Source: Corynebacterium lactis (GTDB lineage Bacteria > Actinomycetota > Actinomycetes > Mycobacteriales > Mycobacteriaceae). From it: a stretch of DNA of 64,000 bases. The stretch lies in NCBI RefSeq assembly GCF_900519355.1, contig NZ_ULHE01000001.1:434001-498000 (forward strand). The letters are read 5' to 3'. Shown here one piece after another: positions 1 to 9,005 of this stretch (the stretch's first letter is position 1; each line of letters begins with the position of its first letter). The translations under genes were made by a program, and so were the position numbers. The notes under the pieces are model-generated. The model worked only from the letters and a program-made list of their open reading frames with translations. It had not been told where the DNA came from and made no database searches.

Positions 1-776
1 TCCGCAAGGGCAATGACGGCTCCCATGCCATCGGCCTGGGGCAGATGAACCTGCACGGCTACCTCGGCCGCGAGAAGATCCACTACGGCTCCGAGGAGGC
101 GCTGGACTTTACCAACGCCTACTTCGCCGCGGTGCTCTTCGAGGCGCTGAAGGCCTCCAACAAGATTGCCCGCGAGCGTGGCCAGAAGTTCGCCAACTTC
201 GAAAACTCCGATTACGCCAGCGGCAAGTACTTCGACAGCTTTGACCCGGCTGAGTTCCAGCCGGTCACCGATCGGGTCAAGGAGATTTTCGCGGGCTCGA
301 CTGTGCACGTCCCGGATGCGCAGGAGTGGGCGCAGTTGAAGGCCGACGTCATGGAGTACGGCCTATTTAACCGGAACCTGCAGGCTGTTCCTCCGACCGG
401 GTCGATCTCCTACATCAACAACTCGACGTCGTCGATTCACCCGATTGCGTCTCGCATCGAGATTCGTAAGGAGGGCAAGATCGGTCGCGTCTACTACCCG
501 GCGCCGCACATGGACAACGACAACCTCGAGTTCTTCGAGGATGCGTACGAGATCGGCTATGAAAAGATCATCGACACCTACGCGGTCGCGACCAAGTACG
601 TCGACCAGGGCCTGTCCCTGACCCTGTTCTTCAAGGACACGGTCAGCACCCGCGACATCAACCGCGCGCAGATCTACGCATGGCGCAAGGGCATTAAGAC
701 CCTGTACTACATCCGCCTGCGCCAGGTCGCCCTGGAGGGCACCGAGGTCGAGGGTTGCGTGTCCTGCATGCTCTAG
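1..776 (+). CDS. nrdE: Class Ib ribonucleoside-diphosphate reductase alpha chain, C-terminal part
   Basis: This is the last ~258 residues of NrdE, the catalytic subunit that reduces ribonucleoside diphosphates to deoxyribonucleotides; the 5' part lies before the window. The open frame runs from base 3 to a TAG at 774-776. The [19 protein letters not shown] segment (about bases 390-450) is the conserved nucleotide/active-site region of this family, and the protein ends in CVSCML, the C-terminal Cys pair that relays electrons from NrdH-type redoxin to the active site. Its partner NrdF is encoded at 3677-4693, separated by a phosphorylase and a transporter gene. A strong terminator follows at 870-915. 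Identification is firm. Confidence 0.95.
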   Translation, partial: RKGNDGSHAIGLGQMNLHGYLGREKIHYGSEEALDFTNAYFAAVLFEALKASNKIARERGQKFANFENSDYASGKYFDSFDPAEFQPVTDRVKEIFAGSTVHVPDAQEWAQLKADVMEYGLFNRNLQAVPPTGSISYINNSTSSIHPIASRIEIRKEGKIGRVYYPAPHMDNDNLEFFEDAYEIGYEKIIDTYAVATKYVDQGLSLTLFFKDTVSTRDINRAQIYAWRKGIKTLYYIRLRQVALEGTEVEGCVSCML

Positions 777-869
777 GCGATGCCGCTCGCACGTTGGCCT
801 AGTGCCAGTTGCGTAGTGCCGGTGCCTAGAGCCAGCGCACCGTGCTCATCGATGCCGAAGACGCAGGAA

Positions 870-915
870 GCGGGCGCCGCCGAGGGAGAAGTTCCCCCGG
901 TGGCGCCCGCTTTTT
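870..915 (+). terminator. Rho-independent terminator after nrdE
   Basis: The arms GCGGGCGCC (870-878) and GGCGCCCGC (902-910) form a perfect GC-rich stem that is followed directly by five T residues (911-915). It closes the nrd transcript before the deoD promoter. Confidence 0.9.
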
Positions 916-966
916 GCTGTAATTTTTCCGACTCCAGCACGATGGGAACAAATGTAAATAACAGTA

Positions 967-995
967 TTGACGAATGTAGCAAAGGGGTCTACGCT
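967..995 (+). promoter_or_regulatory. Putative promoter for deoD and the MFS gene
   Basis: TTGACG (967-972) and TACGCT (990-995) are separated by exactly 17 nt, a near-consensus vegetative promoter. It would start transcription near base 1002 and give a ~160-nt leader upstream of the deoD start codon. Confidence 0.6.
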
Positions 996-1109
996 GGAAG
1001 TTGATAAAGGCGATGAATCTTCACCGGCTCCGCCCGGAACCTCTCCGTAGGCGGCCGGCCCCATGCTTTTGCAGCTTCGGGGGCGCGCAGCGGTCGGGGA
1101 AGTACAAGT

Positions 1110-1120
1110 CGTCGGCAAGC
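1110..1120 (+). repeat. Genome-word copy CGTCGGCAAGC (first of 23)
   Basis: First of 23 perfect copies of the 11-mer CGTCGGCAAGC. First base of the 10-base core GTCGGCAAGC on the plus strand: 1111, 3357, 11847, 14098, 16022, 21531, 30537, 31438, 33835, 39540, 40138, 51093. First base of GCTTGCCGAC (minus-strand copies): 19570, 20289, 24527, 30905, 33382, 35775, 41439, 50999, 54215, 57105, 63050. Every copy has the extra C (or G on the complement). Confidence 0.9.
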
Positions 1121-1161
1121 ACTGCGAGGGCGCACCCGCCCAGGAAAGGGGACTGACCCAA

Positions 1162-1881
1162 ATGTCCGAGAAGAAGAACACCCCGCACATCAACCCGAAG
1201 GGCGCTCCGATCGCGGAGACCATCCTGCTGCCGGGCGATCCGCTGCGCGCGAAGTTCATCGCCGACACATTCTTGGAGGATGTCGTCCAGTTCAACGATG
1301 TCCGCAATATGCTGGGCTTCACCGGCACCTACCAGGGCACCCCGGTGTCGGTGATGGGCTCCGGCATGGGCATGCCCTCGATCGGCATCTACTCCTACGA
1401 GCTGATTAACTTCTTCGAGGCCAAGAAGGTCATCCGCGTGGGCTCCATCGGCGCCCTCCAGGCGGACATTCCCCTGTACGACGTCATCGTGGGCGCCTCG
1501 GCGTCGACCGACTCCAACTTCATGGACCAGTACAACCTGCCCGGCACCTACGCGCCAACGGCGTCGTGGAAGCTGCTGAAGGGCGTCGTCGACGAGGCGG
1601 AGAGGCAGAACGTCCACGTCCACGTCGGCAACATCCTCAGCTCGGACGTGTTCTACAACGCGGACGAGACCGTCAACGACCGCTGGGCGCGCATGGGCGT
1701 GCTCGGCGTCGAGATGGAGTCCGCGGCGCTCTACGCCATCGCGGCCCAGGCGGGCGTCGACGCGCTCGGCGTGTTCACGGTCTCGGACAACATTGTGAAG
1801 CAGCAGGCCATCAGCCCGGAGGAGCGCCAGACCGCGTTCGCCCAGATGATGGAACTGACCCTCCCGCTGGCGAAGATCTAG
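1162..1881 (+). CDS. deoD: Purine-nucleoside phosphorylase (DeoD-type)
   Basis: A 239-residue cytoplasmic enzyme of the PNP/UDP family, predicted to phosphorolyse purine (deoxy)nucleosides to base plus (deoxy)ribose 1-phosphate. Features seen: PHINPKGAPIAETILLPGDPLRAKFIA at the N-terminus (family start and phosphate site), the GSGMGMPSIGIYSYEL phosphate/nucleoside loop, GVEMESAALYA in the ribose-binding region and the late VSDN Asp. The length fits hexameric DeoD (about 235-240 aa). ATG 1162 was chosen because the homologous N-terminus begins there and a GGAAAGGGGA Shine-Dalgarno sequence precedes it; the frame is open further upstream but not conserved. The MFS gene starts 15 bases after the stop, suggesting co-transcription and nucleoside salvage. 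A uridine phosphorylase assignment is possible but less likely. Confidence 0.88.
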   Translation: MSEKKNTPHINPKGAPIAETILLPGDPLRAKFIADTFLEDVVQFNDVRNMLGFTGTYQGTPVSVMGSGMGMPSIGIYSYELINFFEAKKVIRVGSIGALQADIPLYDVIVGASASTDSNFMDQYNLPGTYAPTASWKLLKGVVDEAERQNVHVHVGNILSSDVFYNADETVNDRWARMGVLGVEMESAALYAIAAQAGVDALGVFTVSDNIVKQQAISPEERQTAFAQMMELTLPLAKI

Positions 1882-1895
1882 TGGCGGGGTAAGTC

Positions 1896-3305
1896 ATGAG
1901 CGCAGTTACATCTGATTCCACCTCCACTTCCACGGCTGGCCGCGCCCTCAATCCGAAGGCCGCCGTTCCCGTCCTTCTGTTCTCTTTCGTCTTCTGCCTG
2001 GTGCTGGACAACGGCTTCAAGTTCATGACGAAGCCGATCGCGGAGTCACTGGACCTCAGCGTCTCCACCGCGAGCCTCCAGGCCACGCTGGCCGGCATCC
2101 TGATTGGCATCGGCGCCGTGGTCTACGCGGCACTCGCCGATAGCATTAGCATCCGCCGCCTGATGATGGTCGGCGTCGGATTCGTCGCCGTCGGCTCGCT
2201 GCTCGGGTTCTTCTTCCAGGGCGTGTGGGCGATGGTTCTGGTCGCCCGCATTATCCAGACCGCAGGCCTGGCAGCCGCGGAGACCCTCTACGTCATCTAC
2301 GTGACCAAGTACCTGAGCGAGGCCGACCAGAAGACCTACCTGGGCTTCTCCACCGCTGCCTTCCAAGGGTCCATGCTGATCGGCACGCTGACCTCGGGTA
2401 TTGTGGCCACCTACATCTCGTGGCCCGTGATGTTCCTCATCGCGCTGATCCTGCTGCTGACCGTGCCCTTCCTGATCAAGACAGTCCCGGAAGAGCAGCA
2501 GACCAAGGGCAAGCTGGACGTCTTCGGCCTGCTCCTCGTGGCCGAGATTGCCACCGCGGTGATGTGGTTCATGCAGGAGTTCAAGCTCTGGTGGCTGCTC
2601 GCCGCAGTGCTTGGCATCGCGCTGTTCGTATGGCACATCCGCTCGCACTCCGGCGCGCTGGTCAGCCCGTCCTTCTTCACCAACGCGCGCTACGTGACCG
2701 CACTGGTCATCGTGTTCGTGGTCTACATGGTGCAGCTGGGCTATGTCGCGATCGTGTTGCCGTACATGGTCGACGAGCTCTACGGCATCAGCCTCGACGG
2801 CGCGGCCTACATCCTGGCGCCGGGCTACCTGTGCGCGGTCATCGTGGGCGTGCTCTCCGGCAAGATCGCGAAGTTCCTGTCCTCCCGCCAGGCCATCATC
2901 GCCGCTATTAGCCTGATCACCATTGCGCTGCTCATCCCGGCCGTGTTCGTCGGGTCCTCGGTTGCGACGGTCGTCGTCTCCATGATTCTGTTCCCCTCCG
3001 GCTTCGCCCTCATGTACGCGCCACTGGTCGCGACCGCACTGGAGAACATCCCGGCAGAGAAGACCGGTGTGGCCATCGGCTTCTACAACCTGACCATCAA
3101 CATCGCAGTCCCGGTCGGCATCGCGGTCACCGCAAAGCTGGTCGACATGCGCCCGACCTTCCTGTCCTCGCTGTCGATCGCCTCAACCGAATCCCAGGGA
3201 GTCGCCGCAACGAACCTGTGGTTCCTCGCTGTCATGGCGCTGGTCGGCCTCGCCGTCTACCTGGTCTCAGACCGGGTCATCACCGCGAAGACCGCCCAGA
3301 ACTAA
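1896..3305 (+). CDS. MFS transporter, 12-14 TM type, co-transcribed with deoD
   Basis: A 469-residue integral membrane protein of the major facilitator superfamily. The first TM segment begins near residue 25 after a Ser/Thr-rich tail; the loop between TM2 and TM3 carries ADSISIRRLMMVG, a degenerate MFS motif A. Hydrophobic segments continue to the C-terminus and the 469-aa length fits a 12-14-segment carrier. It starts 15 bases after deoD with GGGGTAAG as ribosome binding site, so it is likely translated from the same mRNA. The substrate cannot be read from the sequence: the pairing with a phosphorylase suggests nucleoside or base transport, while the fold resembles drug/proton antiporters. 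Confidence 0.8.
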   Translation: MSAVTSDSTSTSTAGRALNPKAAVPVLLFSFVFCLVLDNGFKFMTKPIAESLDLSVSTASLQATLAGILIGIGAVVYAALADSISIRRLMMVGVGFVAVGSLLGFFFQGVWAMVLVARIIQTAGLAAAETLYVIYVTKYLSEADQKTYLGFSTAAFQGSMLIGTLTSGIVATYISWPVMFLIALILLLTVPFLIKTVPEEQQTKGKLDVFGLLLVAEIATAVMWFMQEFKLWWLLAAVLGIALFVWHIRSHSGALVSPSFFTNARYVTALVIVFVVYMVQLGYVAIVLPYMVDELYGISLDGAAYILAPGYLCAVIVGVLSGKIAKFLSSRQAIIAAISLITIALLIPAVFVGSSVATVVVSMILFPSGFALMYAPLVATALENIPAEKTGVAIGFYNLTINIAVPVGIAVTAKLVDMRPTFLSSLSIASTESQGVAATNLWFLAVMALVGLAVYLVSDRVITAKTAQN

Positions 3306-3329
3306 CCTCCTCCTCCCGCCCCGCAACGT

Positions 3330-3366
3330 CTGCTTAGCGACGGCCGCCACGGCGCCGTCGGCAAGC
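3330..3366. repeat. Imperfect inverted repeat containing the 11-mer
   Basis: GCTTAGCGACGGC (about 3331-3343) and GCCGTCGGCAAGC (3354-3366) pair at 11 of 13 positions, so one arm is a perfect and the other a degenerate copy of the 11-mer. It precedes the terminator at 3387. Confidence 0.6.
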
Positions 3367-3386
3367 GGGGCAGGGGAGAGAAAATG

Positions 3387-3429
3387 CCCCAGGTGCTGGT
3401 CGTGAATTGCCAGTCACCTGGGGATTTTT
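3387..3429 (+). terminator. Rho-independent terminator after the MFS gene
   Basis: CCCCAGGTG and CACCTGGGG pair around an inner CTGG/CCAG stem, and the structure is followed by ATTTTT. It is one of the best terminators in the window. Confidence 0.88.
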
Positions 3430-3595
3430 GTGTGTTCTACCTTCCCTGTGACTGTTGTGGTTAGTTGGGCTAGACTGCCATAGGTAATGGCTCCGGAGAC
3501 GGAGCCAGTAAAGTGCCGCCACTGCGCCCCAATAGTCTTTGGCCCCATTTTTCGGAGCTTCCCGCTGACGGGTTCATGCTGACCATTTTTGTATT

Positions 3596-4693
<1,098 letters not shown>

Positions 4694-4752
4694 GAACTTC
4701 TTCGGTGTGTGGATCGGCTGTCTGTGCTGCCACACACGGGGGTAATTCCTCA

Positions 4753-4782
4753 AATGGGAGCAACGACTATGTTGCTCCCATT
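4753..4782 (+). terminator. Stem-loop terminator after nrdF
   Basis: AATGGGAGCAAC and GTTGCTCCCATT form a perfect 12-bp stem with a 6-base loop. The T-run after it is weak, so termination efficiency is uncertain. Confidence 0.6.
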
Positions 4783-4861
4783 AGTGCAGGTTAAGACAAT
4801 TCTCAGGAAAGAAAACTCGTTGTAACCGGCGCAAATGCCAAAATGTGAAAGCTAGTCGGCC

Positions 4862-4890
4862 TTAACTTTTTCCCAGGTTCAGGCTAGACT
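4862..4890 (+). promoter_or_regulatory. Putative ctaD promoter
   Basis: TTAACT (4862-4867) and TAGACT (4885-4890) are 17 nt apart, and the -10 is preceded by GGC. This would start a transcript with a ~110-nt leader ahead of ctaD. Confidence 0.5.
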
Positions 4891-5009
4891 CTGGCACATA
4901 GCGATAGGTGGGCTCGCGTGTGCGCGCCTACCTGCACTATTCTCAAAGGACAAAACTTATAAATTCCTGTAGGGGATTACAGGATTCTTTCGCGTAGTAA
5001 GGAGGAAGA

Positions 5010-6710
5010 ATGACTGCAGTAGCGCCTCGCCCCGATCACGGCGTAGTCGCGCCGGAACGGCCGCAGCCGTTCGGACATGGGCGTAAGGGTAGCTTGGCGT
5101 GGGATATGCTGACCACGACCGACCACAAGAAGCTGGGCATCATGTACATCATCATGTCCTTCTCGTTCTTCTTTGTGGGCGGCCTGATGGCTCTGCTTAT
5201 CCGTGCTGAGCTCTTCCAGCCCGGACTTCAGTTCCTGTCCAACGAGCAGTTCAACCAGATGTTCACCATGCACGGCACGGTGATGCTGCTTCTGTTCGGT
5301 ACCCCGATTGTCTGGGGTTTTGCTAACTACATCCTGCCGCTGCAGATTGGCGCACCGGACGTGGCCTTCCCGCGTCTGAACTCCTTCGGCTTCTGGCTGA
5401 CCACCATCGGTGGCATCCTGATGCTGTCGGGCTTCCTGACCCCGGGCGGCGCCGCTGACTTCGGTTGGACCATGTACTCGCCGCTGAGCGACCCGATTCA
5501 CTCCCCGGGCGTCGGCTCGGACCTGTGGATCGTCGGCGTCGGCGTCGGTGGCGTCGGTACCATCGCTTCGGCCATTAACATGACCACCACCGTCCTGTGC
5601 CTGCGCGCACCGGGCCTGACCATGTTCCGTATGCCGATCTTCACCTGGAACATCCTGGTGACCTCGATCCTGGCTCTGCTGATCTTCCCGATTCTGACCG
5701 CTGCTGCTCTGGGCGTCCTGTACGACCGCAAGCTGGGCGGCCACATCTACGACCCGGCCAACGGTGGCGCCATGCTGTGGCAGCACCTGTTCTGGTTCTT
5801 CGGTCACCCGGAGGTCTACGTCCTCCTGCTGCCGTTCGTCGGTATCATCACCGAGGTCGTTCCGGTCTTCTCCCGTAAGCCGCTGTTCGGCTACGCGGGT
5901 ATGGTCTTCGCGACCCTGTCCATCGCCGGCCTGTCCATGGCCGTCTGGGCACACCACATGTTCGTGACGGGCGGCGTTCTGCTTCCGTTCTTCTCGTTCA
6001 TGACCTTCCTGATTTCGGTTCCGACCGGTGTGAAGTTCTTCAACTGGCTGGGCACCATGTGGCGTGGCCACATGACTTTCGAAACCCCGATGACTTTCGC
6101 TCTGGGCTTCATCGTCACCTTCCTGTTCGGTGGTCTGACCGGTATTATGCTGGCCTCCCCGCCGCTGGACTTCCACGTCTCTGACACCTACTTCGTCGTC
6201 GCGCACTTCCACTACACCCTGTTCGGTACCCTGGTCTTCGCCTCCTACTCTGGCGTTTACTTCTGGTTCCCGAAGATGACCGGTCGTATGCTCGACGAGA
6301 AGCTGGGCAAGGTTCACTTCTGGCTGACCTTCGTCGGCTTCAACCTGACCTTCCTGGTCCAGCACTGGCTGGGCAACGAGGGTATGCCGCGTCGTTACGC
6401 TGACTACCTGGAGACCGACGGTTTCACCACCCTCAACATGATCTCCACCGTGGGCGCGTTCCTGCTGGGTCTGTCCGTCATTCCGTTCATCTGGAACGTC
6501 TTCAAGTCCTGGCGCTACGGTGAGGTTGTCACCGTCGACGACCCGTGGGGTTACGGCAACTCCCTCGAGTGGGCAACCTCTTGCCCGCCGCCGCGCCACA
6601 ACTTCACCTCGCTGCCGCGCATCCGCTCCGAGCGCCCCGCGTTCGAGCTGCACTACCCGCACATGGTTGAGCGCCAGCGCGCAGAGGCTCACGTTGGTCG
6701 CCAGCTCTAA
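5010..6710 (+). CDS. ctaD: Cytochrome c oxidase subunit I (aa3-type)
   Basis: A 566-residue membrane protein, the heme a/heme a3-CuB core of the terminal oxidase that reduces oxygen and pumps protons. Visible signatures are H88 in [10 protein letters not shown] (heme a ligand), HPEVY near residue 265 (CuB His with the cross-linked Tyr), the HHMF pair near residue 315 (CuB), and HFHYTLFG near residue 397 (heme a3 and heme a ligands). The hydrophobic segments between these fit the 12-TM core. The start ATG has AAGGAGGA eight bases upstream. It stands alone here; in corynebacteria the other oxidase subunits are encoded elsewhere with the bc1 complex. A strong terminator follows. Confidence 0.97.
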   Translation: MTAVAPRPDHGVVAPERPQPFGHGRKGSLAWDMLTTTDHKKLGIMYIIMSFSFFFVGGLMALLIRAELFQPGLQFLSNEQFNQMFTMHGTVMLLLFGTPIVWGFANYILPLQIGAPDVAFPRLNSFGFWLTTIGGILMLSGFLTPGGAADFGWTMYSPLSDPIHSPGVGSDLWIVGVGVGGVGTIASAINMTTTVLCLRAPGLTMFRMPIFTWNILVTSILALLIFPILTAAALGVLYDRKLGGHIYDPANGGAMLWQHLFWFFGHPEVYVLLLPFVGIITEVVPVFSRKPLFGYAGMVFATLSIAGLSMAVWAHHMFVTGGVLLPFFSFMTFLISVPTGVKFFNWLGTMWRGHMTFETPMTFALGFIVTFLFGGLTGIMLASPPLDFHVSDTYFVVAHFHYTLFGTLVFASYSGVYFWFPKMTGRMLDEKLGKVHFWLTFVGFNLTFLVQHWLGNEGMPRRYADYLETDGFTTLNMISTVGAFLLGLSVIPFIWNVFKSWRYGEVVTVDDPWGYGNSLEWATSCPPPRHNFTSLPRIRSERPAFELHYPHMVERQRAEAHVGRQL

Positions 6711-6756
6711 TAGGGCAGCGCTTCCACACAGTCTCTGAGTAAATAACTACGCGAAT

Positions 6757-6804
6757 AAGCGGCCCCCTCCTTCCGGCATAGTCCGGGGGAGGGGGCCGCT
6801 TTGT
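6757..6804 (+). terminator. Rho-independent terminator after ctaD
   Basis: AAGCGGCCCCCTCC pairs with GGAGGGGGCCGCTT, with an inner CCGG/CCGG stem, and a short T-rich tail follows. Confidence 0.85.
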
Positions 6805-6854
6805 TGTATGCCTCAGTCGTGTGACGGCTCCAAACGGGGCTACGAAGTGCGGTG

Positions 6855-6860
6855 TAGCCT
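6855..6860 (+). promoter_or_regulatory. -10 box of a probable leaderless serB transcript
   Basis: TAGCCT lies exactly 7 nt before ATG 6868, with no Shine-Dalgarno between. The same layout recurs at eleven other genes in this window. Confidence 0.5.
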
Positions 6861-6867
6861 GGGTGCG

Positions 6868-8199
6868 ATGTCGTGGGGCCGTGGGGCGCATGAGATACTT
6901 GAAGGCGTGCAAGAACAGGTAAATGCTTCCACTAGCCAGGTCATCCCCCAGCAGGCCGAGTCCGTGGCGCTCGCGCCCGGGCTTGTTCCCGTTCTGATTA
7001 CCGCGGTCGGCCGAGACCGGCCGGGTGTGTCTGCCACCTTCTTCCGAGTCCTCTCGGCGCACGATGTTCAGATTCTTGATGTTGAGCAATCGGTATTTCG
7101 CTCGCACCTGAGCCTCGGCGCCCTCGTCGGCATCGCGGAGGACAAGGTCGAGGTCCTCAAGGAAGGCCTCGTTGAGTCCTTGAAGGGACACGGTATGACC
7201 GTGAAGTTCGACGCATCAGCGCCCGCAGAGCGCAGCACTCCGTCGACCCACGCGGTTGTCGTGCTTGGCAACCCAGTTAACGCGGAGGACATTTCCCGTA
7301 TTGGCCGTACCCTCGCTGATTACGGTGCCAACATCGACACTATTCGGGGCATCGCGGACTACCCGGTGACCGGCCTGGAGCTGCTGGTCTCGATCCCGAA
7401 CCCGAAGCCTGGCGCGGGCATCCCATTGCGTGCAGCGTTGGCGGAGCTGGCGCAGGCCCAGGACATCGACATCGCCATCGAGCGCGATGGACTGCAGCGC
7501 CGTTCGAAGCGCCTGATTTGCTTCGACGTGGACTCCACGCTGATTACCGGCGAGGTCATCGAGATGCTCGCCGCCCACGCCGGCCGCGAGGCCGAGGTCG
7601 CCGCCGTCACCGAGCGTGCCATGCGAGGTGAGCTGGACTTCGCCGAGTCCCTGCACGAGCGAGTCAAGGCTCTGACTGGCCTTCCCGTCAGCGTCCTGGA
7701 GGAGGTCAGCAAGTCCATCGAGCTGACTCCGGGCGCCCGCACCACCATCCGCACCTTGAAGCGCCTGGGATACAAGTGCGGCGCAGTGTCCGGCGGGTTC
7801 ATCCAGATTCTGGAGCCTCTGGCAAAGGAGCTGGGCCTCGATTTTTACAAGGCCAATACCCTCGAGATCGAGGACGGCAAGCTGACCGGCCGCGTTATCG
7901 GCCAGGTCGTCGATAGGCAGGAGAAGGCGCGGAGCCTGAAGGCGTTTGCGGAGGCCTCGGGCCTCCAAATGCACCAGACGGTCGCCGTCGGCGATGGTGC
8001 GAACGACATTGACATGCTCTCGGTGGCGGGCCTCGGCATTGCCTTCAACGCGAAGCCGGCCCTGAAGGAGATTGCGGACACCTCGGTTAATGTTCCCTTC
8101 ATGGACTCAATTCTGTTCATGCTGGGTATCTCCCGCGACGAGATCGACATCGCCGATCGCGAGGATGGCACCTACCGTCGCGTCCCGCTGGAGCAGTAG
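6868..8199 (+). CDS. serB: Phosphoserine phosphatase with N-terminal ACT domains
   Basis: A 443-residue cytoplasmic enzyme that dephosphorylates L-phosphoserine, the last step of serine synthesis. The N-terminal half (about residues 30-200) holds two ACT-type regulatory domains, beginning with VLITAVGRDRPGVSATFF. The HAD phosphatase half starts at CFDVDSTLI (about residue 219; nucleophile Asp and acid Asp), continues with the GGF substrate loop and ends with GDGANDIDML, the Mg-binding motif. ATG 6868 is chosen because of the -10 box 7 nt upstream; GTG 6907, which also has a TANNNT-like box, is an alternative. The next gene overlaps by one base at TAGTG, so the two are translationally coupled. 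Confidence 0.93.
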   Translation: MSWGRGAHEILEGVQEQVNASTSQVIPQQAESVALAPGLVPVLITAVGRDRPGVSATFFRVLSAHDVQILDVEQSVFRSHLSLGALVGIAEDKVEVLKEGLVESLKGHGMTVKFDASAPAERSTPSTHAVVVLGNPVNAEDISRIGRTLADYGANIDTIRGIADYPVTGLELLVSIPNPKPGAGIPLRAALAELAQAQDIDIAIERDGLQRRSKRLICFDVDSTLITGEVIEMLAAHAGREAEVAAVTERAMRGELDFAESLHERVKALTGLPVSVLEEVSKSIELTPGARTTIRTLKRLGYKCGAVSGGFIQILEPLAKELGLDFYKANTLEIEDGKLTGRVIGQVVDRQEKARSLKAFAEASGLQMHQTVAVGDGANDIDMLSVAGLGIAFNAKPALKEIADTSVNVPFMDSILFMLGISRDEIDIADREDGTYRRVPLEQ

Positions 8200-8984
8200 T
8201 GCTGCAGGAAGATACGGGCTCCTCGGGCTTGGAGGCGGTCCAATCGGTGCAGTCGGTCCCCGAGTGGTTTGTGTCGGCCCACGCCCTCCTTCCGCATCCG
8301 CACTACCGTGACCCCGGTGAGGATGTGCCCTGGGCTATGCCCATAGTCCTGGAAATCCCGAAGAAGGCTAAGCCCAGCCGCACGGCGCTGCTCGAGGCCT
8401 CTGCACAGGCCGTCGTCGCCTGCTGCCTGGACCCGCGGGCAGCCGATGAGACCTCGTTGTACCGCGAGGGACTTGTTAGTTGGTATGGCGCCCGCATCCG
8501 CAAGCTCTCGCGCCGTGCTCGTGGTATCGCGTGGGAGCGCGTGCAGTTGGCGCCCGGCGTGACGGCAACCGTCTCCGGTGCGAGCGCCCGCGCGCTGGTG
8601 CCAACGCCGGTGGAGGAGGTCTATCCGGAAGTTGCGAAACTGCAAATCTCCGGCACCGACTTGCCTTACGACGCCCCGGATGCCACCGATCCGGCAACGG
8701 CCGCTGGGGAAGATGCAGCGTCGCACCCGATTATCTGGGTTGACCGGGACCTGGGCATGTCCGTCGGAAAGGTGGCGGCGCAGGTGGGCCACGGTTCCAT
8801 GCTGTACGCGGCGACCCTGAGCGCGGACGCGGCGTGGGCGTGGGCCCAGACCGGCTATGACCTCGAGGTGCGCGAGGTGCCGCGCGGCCAGTGGCCCCCG
8901 GAGTCCGAGCGCGCGGTAGAGGTCCGCGACGCGGGCTTCACCGAGATCGCGCCCGGCTCGGTCACGGTCGCGGTGACGCGCTAG
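8199..8984 (+). CDS. Pth2-family peptidyl-tRNA hydrolase-like protein
   Basis: A 261-residue protein whose C-terminal half (about residues 175-260) matches the Pth2 fold: WVDRDLGMSVGKVAAQVGHGSMLYA carries the MSxGKxAAQxxH signature of archaeal/eukaryotic-type peptidyl-tRNA hydrolase, which would recycle peptidyl-tRNAs. The N-terminal ~170 residues are family-specific and of unknown role. GTG 8199 overlaps the serB stop (TAGTG). Canonical bacterial Pth is a different fold, so this may be an additional enzyme or act on another substrate. It converges on the acyl-CoA ligase with only 21 bases between stops. Confidence 0.75.
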   Translation: MLQEDTGSSGLEAVQSVQSVPEWFVSAHALLPHPHYRDPGEDVPWAMPIVLEIPKKAKPSRTALLEASAQAVVACCLDPRAADETSLYREGLVSWYGARIRKLSRRARGIAWERVQLAPGVTATVSGASARALVPTPVEEVYPEVAKLQISGTDLPYDAPDATDPATAAGEDAASHPIIWVDRDLGMSVGKVAAQVGHGSMLYAATLSADAAWAWAQTGYDLEVREVPRGQWPPESERAVEVRDAGFTEIAPGSVTVAVTR

Positions 8985-9005
8985 GCGCAGTAGGTTCCTA
9001 GTGGC

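Larger units (their letters stand above)
777..1161. other. Intergenic region between nrdE and deoD
   Basis: This 385-base gap contains the nrdE terminator (870-915), a sigma70-type promoter (967-995) and a long 5' leader of about 160 nt before deoD. The leader carries one copy of the 11-mer CGTCGGCAAGC (1110-1120). I see no convincing reading frame in it and recognise no riboswitch. Confidence 0.6.
4694..5009. other. Intergenic region between nrdF and ctaD
   Basis: This 316-base gap contains two stem-loops after nrdF (GTGTGTGG/CCACACAC and 4753-4782), a promoter (4862-4890) and a ~110-nt ctaD leader with short inverted repeats such as CCTGTA/TTACAGG just ahead of the ctaD Shine-Dalgarno AAGGAGGA. 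No gene is visible. Confidence 0.55.

Noticed and set aside
4977-6692. A 571-codon minus-strand frame opposite ctaD
   Set aside because: Antisense frame of a strongly conserved gene with no recognisable domain.
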